Shown in pieces: positions 58,184 to 64,000 of a stretch of DNA of 64,000 nucleotides. Where the stretch lies: NCBI RefSeq assembly GCF_018343625.1, contig NZ_JAGYPG010000007.1:16001-80000 (forward strand), given 5' to 3'. The stretch is from Lederbergia citri (GTDB lineage Bacteria > Bacillota > Bacilli > Bacillales > Bacillaceae_C). Each line of letters starts with the position of its first letter. Positions within the stretch are counted from its first letter, which is position 1. Under the pieces are notes generated by a model. The model did no database searches. It had not been told where the DNA came from and worked only from the letters and a program-made list of their open reading frames with translations. The position numbers and the translations under genes are program-made.

Positions 58184-59110
58184 ATGACGAAAAAGGCAAA
58201 TTCAATCGCCGATTTAGTGGGCAATACCCCTGTAGTAAAATTGAACCGCATCGTTGATGAAAACAGCGCAGATGTATATGTAAAGCTTGAATATATGAAT
58301 CCTGGAAGCAGTGTAAAAGACCGAATCGCTTTAGCGATGATAGAAGCTGCTGAAAAAGAAGGGAAATTAAAAGAAGGCGATACGATTGTTGAGCCAACTA
58401 GTGGGAATACAGGTATTGGCCTAGCGATGGTTTCAGCTGCAAAAGGATACCGTGCAGTTCTCGTAATGCCTGAGACAATGAGCCTAGAACGTCGTAATTT
58501 GCTTAGGGCTTATGGAGCAGAATTAGTATTGACACCAGGGCCTGAAGGTATGAAAGGTGCCATTCAAAAAGCGAAAGAATTGGCAGAAGAAAAAGGCTAT
58601 TTTATGCCTCAACAGTTTGAAAACTTTGCTAATCCAGAAATCCATCGTTTGACAACTGGTAAAGAAATTGTAGAGCAAATGGGAGATCAGTTGGATGCAT
58701 TTGTATCAGGGATTGGAACTGGTGGAACTATAACAGGTGCTGGCGAAGTATTAAAAGAAAAATATCCTGATATTAAAATATTTGCAGTAGAGCCTGAAGA
58801 CTCTCCGGTTCTATCCGGTGGAAAGCCTGGCCCTCATAAAATTCAAGGAATCGGAGCAGGTTTCGTTCCAACTGTATTAAATACAGAGATTTATGATGAA
58901 GTTATAAAAATTTCTAATGATGAAGCTTTTGCAGCGTCGAGACGTGCTGCCAAAGAAGAAGGTGTACTTGGCGGAATTTCAGCCGGAGCGGCCTTGGCGG
59001 CGGCGTTACAAGTAGCGAAAAAATTAGGAAAAGGTAAGATAGTATTGGCCGTTCTTCCTGACAATGGAGAGCGTTATCTAAGTACAGCACTCTATCAATA
59101 TGAAAACTAA
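58184..59110 (+). CDS. cysK: Cysteine synthase (O-acetylserine sulfhydrylase)
   Basis: Makes cysteine from O-acetylserine and sulfide. 308 aa from ATG 58184 (AGAGGTGGAG upstream), identical in length to B. subtilis CysK. PLP lysine in [10 protein letters not shown] (about residue 44), substrate loop [12 protein letters not shown] (about 70), phosphate loop [12 protein letters not shown] (about 178), and the C-terminal GGISAGAAL. It is paralogous to mccA at 17032, which has PGGSVKDR and a different AS loop. It has its own strong terminator; the pab genes that follow in B. subtilis are absent. Confidence 0.96.
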   Translation: MTKKANSIADLVGNTPVVKLNRIVDENSADVYVKLEYMNPGSSVKDRIALAMIEAAEKEGKLKEGDTIVEPTSGNTGIGLAMVSAAKGYRAVLVMPETMSLERRNLLRAYGAELVLTPGPEGMKGAIQKAKELAEEKGYFMPQQFENFANPEIHRLTTGKEIVEQMGDQLDAFVSGIGTGGTITGAGEVLKEKYPDIKIFAVEPEDSPVLSGGKPGPHKIQGIGAGFVPTVLNTEIYDEVIKISNDEAFAASRRAAKEEGVLGGISAGAALAAALQVAKKLGKGKIVLAVLPDNGERYLSTALYQYEN

Positions 59111-59124
59111 TACATGTACGATCT

Positions 59125-59160
59125 GAAAAGCAAGTCCAAATGAGGGCTTGCTTTTCTATT
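59125..59160 (+). terminator. Terminator of cysK
   Basis: GAAAAGCAAGTCC (59125-59137) and GGGCTTGCTTTTC (59144-59156), one T-G pair, loop of 6; T-rich tail. Confidence 0.88.
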
Positions 59161-59219
59161 TTTATGCTAAAGGAAGTATAATTTTTTACTTAGAATTATT
59201 ACGGGACGGGTGTCCGTCC

Positions 59220-59404
59220 TGTCTAGCTCCAGGCGCCAGCCCCTCGAGGTCAAATAACCTGAGTCAATAAAAGTCAAAGACCGGACTTTTTTGACTCAGA
59301 ACATTTGCTTGCCGGAGGCCCGTAGGATGCGGGTCAGGAAGGCGTTGCAACAGGACGTTGCGCCCTTAGCCTTCCTTCTTTTGATCGGGCGCCTTCCGCT
59401 TTTC
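59220..59404 (+). repeat. Dispersed hairpin element, A type (complete)
   Basis: The best preserved A copy, 185 bases. TGTCTAGCTCCAGGCGCC ... GGCGCCTTCCGCTTTTC. Central hairpin CTGAGTCAATAAAAGTC (59259-59275) with GACTTTTTTGACTCAG (59284-59299); second hairpin AGGAAGGC ... GCCTTCCT. A small hairpin GGACGG/CCGTCC (59204-59219) abuts its left end. It fills the cysK-folP gap, where B. subtilis has pabB-pabA-pabC. Confidence 0.88.
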
Positions 59405-59455
59405 TTATAAAAAGGTTATTCTAATGAAATAAGAAATAAAAAAGGTGTGAACAAA

Positions 59456-60274
59456 ATGAAATGCGGGTCATATGAACTACAATTTAATAAAACATTAATC
59501 ATGGGGATTTTAAATGCTACGCCTGATTCTTTTTCAGATGGCGGCCGCTACAACAATATAGAGACGGCAGTTCAACATGCAGTTCAGATGGTGGCAGATG
59601 GAGCGGATATTATTGATATCGGCGGCGAATCTACGAGGCCGGGGCATGAACCTGTGCCAGCCGAAGATGAAATTGCCAGAGTCGTTCCGATTATTGAAGC
59701 GATAGCCGCTAAAGCAGCCATTCCCATTTCGATTGATACATATAAAGCGGAAACAGCAAAACGAGCTGTCGATGCGGGTGCCTCGATTATTAATGATATT
59801 TGGGGTGCGAAAAAGGACCCTGATATAGCGAGTGTCGCTGCTGATTATAACGTTCCGATTATTTTGATGCATAATCGTGAAAATCGCGATTATCAATCTT
59901 TTATTCGCGACGTGTTGAATGATTTGTATGAAAGTATATCCCTTGCGAAAAAGGCAGGGGTCGCGGATGACCAAATAATTTTAGACCCTGGTATTGGTTT
60001 TGCTAAGGATTATCATGAAAATATTGAGATGATGGCTAATCTGGACAAACTTGTTGGTCTTGGTTATCCAGTCCTCCTTGCCACTTCGCGTAAGCGCATG
60101 ATTGGCACAGCACTCGATTTACCGGTGGAAGAGCGGATGGAAGGAACTGGGGCAACTGTTTGCTTCGGCATTCAAAAAGGATGTCACATTATGCGTGTCC
60201 ATGATGTAAAAGAAATCAGTAGGATGGCGGCTATGATGGATGTTTTACTCGGGAAGGGGAATCATGATGGATAA
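59456..60274 (+). CDS. folP: Dihydropteroate synthase
   Basis: Joins 6-hydroxymethyl-dihydropterin pyrophosphate and p-aminobenzoate; target of sulfonamides. 272 aa from ATG 59456, 8 bases after AAGGTG; GTG 59447 overlaps that site. GILNATPDSFSDGG (residues about 17-30), DIGGESTRPGHEPV (about 60-73), IDTYKAETAKRA, INDIWGA, DPGIGFAKDY, and the TSRKR loop are all present. It overlaps folB by about 10 bases. Confidence 0.97.
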   Translation: MKCGSYELQFNKTLIMGILNATPDSFSDGGRYNNIETAVQHAVQMVADGADIIDIGGESTRPGHEPVPAEDEIARVVPIIEAIAAKAAIPISIDTYKAETAKRAVDAGASIINDIWGAKKDPDIASVAADYNVPIILMHNRENRDYQSFIRDVLNDLYESISLAKKAGVADDQIILDPGIGFAKDYHENIEMMANLDKLVGLGYPVLLATSRKRMIGTALDLPVEERMEGTGATVCFGIQKGCHIMRVHDVKEISRMAAMMDVLLGKGNHDG

Positions 60275-60632
60275 AATCTATTTAAATGAATTGGAGTTTT
60301 ACGGATATCACGGGGTTCTTCCCGAAGAAACCAAGCTCGGCCAACGATTTCGCGTAAATGTAGTCGCAGAAACAGATTTTAGAGAAGCGGGTCTAAACGA
60401 CGACTTAGAATTAACGGTCAGCTATGCCGATATTTATTCACTATGTAAAGAAATTGTTGAAGGGAAACCATATAAGTTAATTGAAGCTGTTGCCGAACAT
60501 ATAGCGTCAGCAATACTAGAAAAATTCATGAAAATTGAGTCCGTTACAGTGAAAGTGATTAAACCTGATCCACCTATTCCAGGACACTATCATTCCGTTG
60601 CGGTAGAAATTACGAGGAAGCGAGCATCATGA
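60267..60632 (+). CDS. folB: Dihydroneopterin aldolase
   Basis: Cleaves 7,8-dihydroneopterin to 6-hydroxymethyl-dihydropterin. 121 aa from the second of two adjacent ATG codons (60264, 60267), as in MDKIYLNELEFYGYHGVLPEE. GGGAAGGGG precedes. The catalytic glutamate (GYHGVLPEETKLGQRF, about residue 22), the VSYADIY and KVIKPDPPIPGHY segments with the conserved lysine (about 100) are visible. Start overlaps the folP end; stop overlaps the folK start as ATGA. Confidence 0.96.
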   Translation: MDKIYLNELEFYGYHGVLPEETKLGQRFRVNVVAETDFREAGLNDDLELTVSYADIYSLCKEIVEGKPYKLIEAVAEHIASAILEKFMKIESVTVKVIKPDPPIPGHYHSVAVEITRKRAS

Positions 60633-61156
60633 AGAATATTGCGTATCTATCTTTAGGATCAAATATTGGAAATCGAGAAGAATTTTTAAAGCTTGCCTTA
60701 CAAAAATTAAGGGAAGATGACAACGTAAATGTTGAGGCATGCTCCTCTATCTATGAAACAGATCCTGTTGGATATACGAATCAGGAAAATTTTTTAAATA
60801 TAGCTGTAAAAATTACCACTTCTTATTCAGCCTTGCAGCTTTTGGAGCTTTGCTTGAAAATTGAACTCGAATTAGGAAGAATAAGGGAATTTAGATGGGG
60901 TCCAAGGGTGATAGACCTTGACATTTTATTGTATAATAAAGAAAATATTGAGATGGAGACTTTACAAGTGCCGCATCCTCGGATGACGGAGCGAGCATTT
61001 GTACTTATTCCACTTTTAGAAATAAATCGGAGCCTTGTGCTTCCGACTTTAAATACCCCTTTAGTCGAAGTTCTAGACGAAATACCTGATAAAGAAGGAG
61101 TTCGGTTATGGAAACAGATAAATGGGGAAGACGCATCCGCGCTTTTCGAAAGTTAA
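60629..61156 (+). CDS. folK: 2-amino-4-hydroxy-6-hydroxymethyldihydropteridine pyrophosphokinase
   Basis: Activates hydroxymethyl-dihydropterin with ATP for FolP. 175 aa. AYLSLGSNIGNREEFL at the N-terminus, YETDPVGYTNQENFLN, and the nucleotide/metal motif GPRVIDLDILLYN (DxD, about residues 91-103), then PHPRMTERAFVLIPLLEI. Start overlaps folB (ATGA), stop lies inside yazB (49-base overlap). Confidence 0.96.
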   Translation: MKNIAYLSLGSNIGNREEFLKLALQKLREDDNVNVEACSSIYETDPVGYTNQENFLNIAVKITTSYSALQLLELCLKIELELGRIREFRWGPRVIDLDILLYNKENIEMETLQVPHPRMTERAFVLIPLLEINRSLVLPTLNTPLVEVLDEIPDKEGVRLWKQINGEDASALFES

Positions 61157-61323
61157 AAGGTTATACGCAGGAAGGACTTGCGAAAGATATAGCAATTTCC
61201 GTATCAGTTCTTGGCGAAATCGAAAGAGGTACCCGTCTGCCTTCTGAGGATATTCTATTGACGATATCAAACGTTTTAGGTGTGACAATCGAAGAATTGG
61301 CCCCATCAGAGGACGAAGATTAA
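61108..61323 (+). CDS. yazB: XRE-type helix-turn-helix protein YazB
   Basis: 71-aa single-domain DNA-binding protein of the Cro/CI-type fold (RIRAFRKLKGYTQEGLAKDI then SVSVLGEIERGTRLPSEDIL). Target unknown. AAGGAG lies upstream inside folK. In B. subtilis it also sits between folK and dusB. Its acidic tail APSEDED follows the domain. Confidence 0.93.
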   Translation: METDKWGRRIRAFRKLKGYTQEGLAKDIAISVSVLGEIERGTRLPSEDILLTISNVLGVTIEELAPSEDED

Positions 61324-61371
61324 TCTTGTTACGATTTTGCTTGAATTAAGTAAGAAAAGGAGGTAGCTGAA

Positions 61372-62364
61372 CTGTTAAAAATCGGAGATATCGAAATGAA
61401 AAATCAAGTTGTTCTTGCACCGATGGCGGGAGTATGTAATTCAGCATTCCGCTTAACGGTTAAAGAATTTGGCGCAGGGCTTGTGTGTGCGGAAATGATT
61501 AGTGATAAGGGCATTGTCCAAAAAAACGAAAAAACGATGAATATGCTCTATATCGATGAACGCGAAAAGCCGCTATCCTTGCAAATTTTTGGAGGAGAAA
61601 AAGAAACTCTTGTAGAGGCGGCAAGATTCGTAGATCAAAATACAAATGCAGATATAATCGATATTAATATGGGATGCCCTGTTAATAAGATTATTAAATG
61701 TGAAGCAGGAGCAAGATGGTTGCTTGAACCTAATAAAATTTACGATATGGTATCAGCTGTTGTTGAGGCAGTTGAAAAGCCCGTTACCGTAAAAATGCGT
61801 ATCGGTTGGGATGACGAGCATATTTTTGCAGTAGAAAATGCCCAAGCCGTAGAGAGTGCTGGTGGTGCAGCAGTCTCCATGCATGGCCGAACTCGTGTGC
61901 AAATGTATGAAGGTGTAGCGAATTGGGATATCATACGTAAAGTTAAGCAATCTATTAATATCCCGCTAATTGGAAACGGTGATGTAAAAACTCCAGAGGA
62001 TGCGAAGAGAATGTTGGATGAAACCGGAGTGGATGGAGTCATGATTGGACGTGCTGCTCTTGGAAATCCGTGGATGATTTATCAAACCGTAAAGTTTTTA
62101 GAAACAGGCGAATTAGCAGGTGAACCTACTGTTAAAGAAAAAATGGACGTATGCAAGCTACATCTAGATCGCTTAATCGCGCTAAAAGGAGAATATGTGG
62201 CGGTTAGAGAAATGCGCAAGCATGCGGCTTGGTACTTAAAAGGTATTCAAGGAAATGGTAAGATTAGAAATGCGATCAATGAATGTCTTACAAGATCCGA
62301 GCTTATCGATTTATTGGATTATATTACTGATGGTGCGGAAGTAAACGAAAAGCAAGCTGTTTAA
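61372..62364 (+). CDS. dusB: tRNA-dihydrouridine synthase DusB, apparent CTG start
   Basis: FMN enzyme that reduces uridine to dihydrouridine in tRNA. Family proteins begin M-x-KIGDIxxKN; here that stretch reads CTG-TTA-AAA-ATC-GGA-GAT-ATC-GAA-ATG-AAA-AAT. CTG 61372 lies 8 bases after AAGGAGGT (61357-61364), the ideal spacing, and gives 330 aa. The first ATG (61396) would remove the KIGDIE strand and lies 31 bases from that site. VVLAPMAGVCNSAFRL, SLQIFGGEKETLVEAA, NMGCPVNKI, GNGDVKTPEDAKRM and MIGRAALGNPWM are conserved; the catalytic Cys is in NMGCP (about residue 98). Confidence 0.9.
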   Translation: MLKIGDIEMKNQVVLAPMAGVCNSAFRLTVKEFGAGLVCAEMISDKGIVQKNEKTMNMLYIDEREKPLSLQIFGGEKETLVEAARFVDQNTNADIIDINMGCPVNKIIKCEAGARWLLEPNKIYDMVSAVVEAVEKPVTVKMRIGWDDEHIFAVENAQAVESAGGAAVSMHGRTRVQMYEGVANWDIIRKVKQSINIPLIGNGDVKTPEDAKRMLDETGVDGVMIGRAALGNPWMIYQTVKFLETGELAGEPTVKEKMDVCKLHLDRLIALKGEYVAVREMRKHAAWYLKGIQGNGKIRNAINECLTRSELIDLLDYITDGAEVNEKQAV

Positions 62365-62377
62365 CATCGCTCACTAC

Positions 62378-62408
62378 ACTGCCAGTAACCGCTGGCAGTT
62401 GTTTTATT
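62378..62408 (+). terminator. Terminator of dusB
   Basis: ACTGCCAG (62378-62385) and CTGGCAGT (62392-62399), perfect 8 bp, loop of 6, then TGTTTTATTTTTT. Confidence 0.85.
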
Positions 62409-62436
62409 TTTTCAATTGCTTATTTTTATTAAATAG

Positions 62437-63939
<1,503 letters not shown>

Positions 63940-63944
63940 CTAAA

Positions 63945-63967
63945 AATCCCCGTTATTTACGGGGATT
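63945..63967 (+). terminator. Hairpin/terminator after lysS
   Basis: AATCCCCGT (63945-63953) and ACGGGGATT (63959-63967), perfect 9 bp, loop TATTT; the tail CTCTATTTGG is only moderately T-rich. Confidence 0.65.
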
Positions 63968-64000
63968 CTCTATTTGGAATAAAAGTTTTATATTTCCAAT

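Overview
The window is a 64-kb piece of a low-GC, endospore-forming Bacillaceae chromosome. The evidence is the near-complete gene order dnaX ... lysS known from Bacillus subtilis, plus sporulation genes (bofA, csfB, abrB, yabG, sspF, spoVG, fin, spoVT, yabP, yabQ, spoIIE) and two good sporulation-type or stress-type promoters (sigma-H at spoVG, sigma-B at ctc). Every gene is on the + strand except abrB. I cannot name the species.

Layout. 1-3129: dnaX (5' end cut by the window edge), ebfC/yaaK, recR, yaaL, bofA. 3138-3571: tRNA-Ile and tRNA-Ala with their own promoter and terminator, where B. subtilis has a complete rrn operon. 3713-10911: csfB, yaaO, tmk, darA, holB, ricT, yabA, trmN6, yazA, rsmI. 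11051-19127: an accessory block lying between rsmI and abrB. It holds ynfA, a decayed DsbA-family gene, a 50-codon ORF coupled to a rifampin phosphotransferase gene (rph), an uncharacterised 181-aa gene, and a sulfur-recycling operon yrrT-luxS-mccA-mccB. 19143-29805: abrB, metG, yabD, yabE, rnmV, rsmA, yabG, veg, sspF, ispE, purR. 29837-46761: ridA, spoVG, glmU, prs, a GNAT gene, ctc, pth, fin, mfd, spoVT, a SpoVB/MurJ-like flippase, yabN, rqcP, yabP, yabQ, divIC, yabR. 46936-57983: tRNA-Met, spoIIE, yabS, yabT, tilS, hprT, ftsH, coaX, hslO. 58184-63939: cysK, folP, folB, folK, yazB, dusB, lysS. Compared with B. subtilis I miss xpaC, yaaN, yaaR, the rRNA genes of rrnA, yacD, tRNA-Glu and pabB-pabA-pabC.

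The most unusual content is not a protein gene. Intergenic spaces carry a family of 120-195-bp elements with shared ends (TGTCTAGCTCCAG-GCGCC ... GGCGC-TTCCGCTTTTC) and two alternative cores, called A and B here. The arms are inverted repeats, and several base pairs change on both sides in different copies, which is direct covariation evidence for a conserved hairpin. Copies sit between tRNA genes and their terminators, one A copy is cleanly inserted inside a B copy, and solo end-to-end scars exist. I do not know a named family for them.

Two genes appear to use rare start codons at ideal Shine-Dalgarno spacing: fin (ATA at 36126) and dusB (CTG at 61372). Functionally, the window couples replication and repair (dnaX, recR, holB, yabA, mfd), RNA modification and translation (rsmI, trmN6, rnmV, rsmA, dusB, tilS, metG, lysS, pth), cofactor synthesis (folate, CoA, isoprenoid, PRPP), sulfur metabolism and the sporulation programme.
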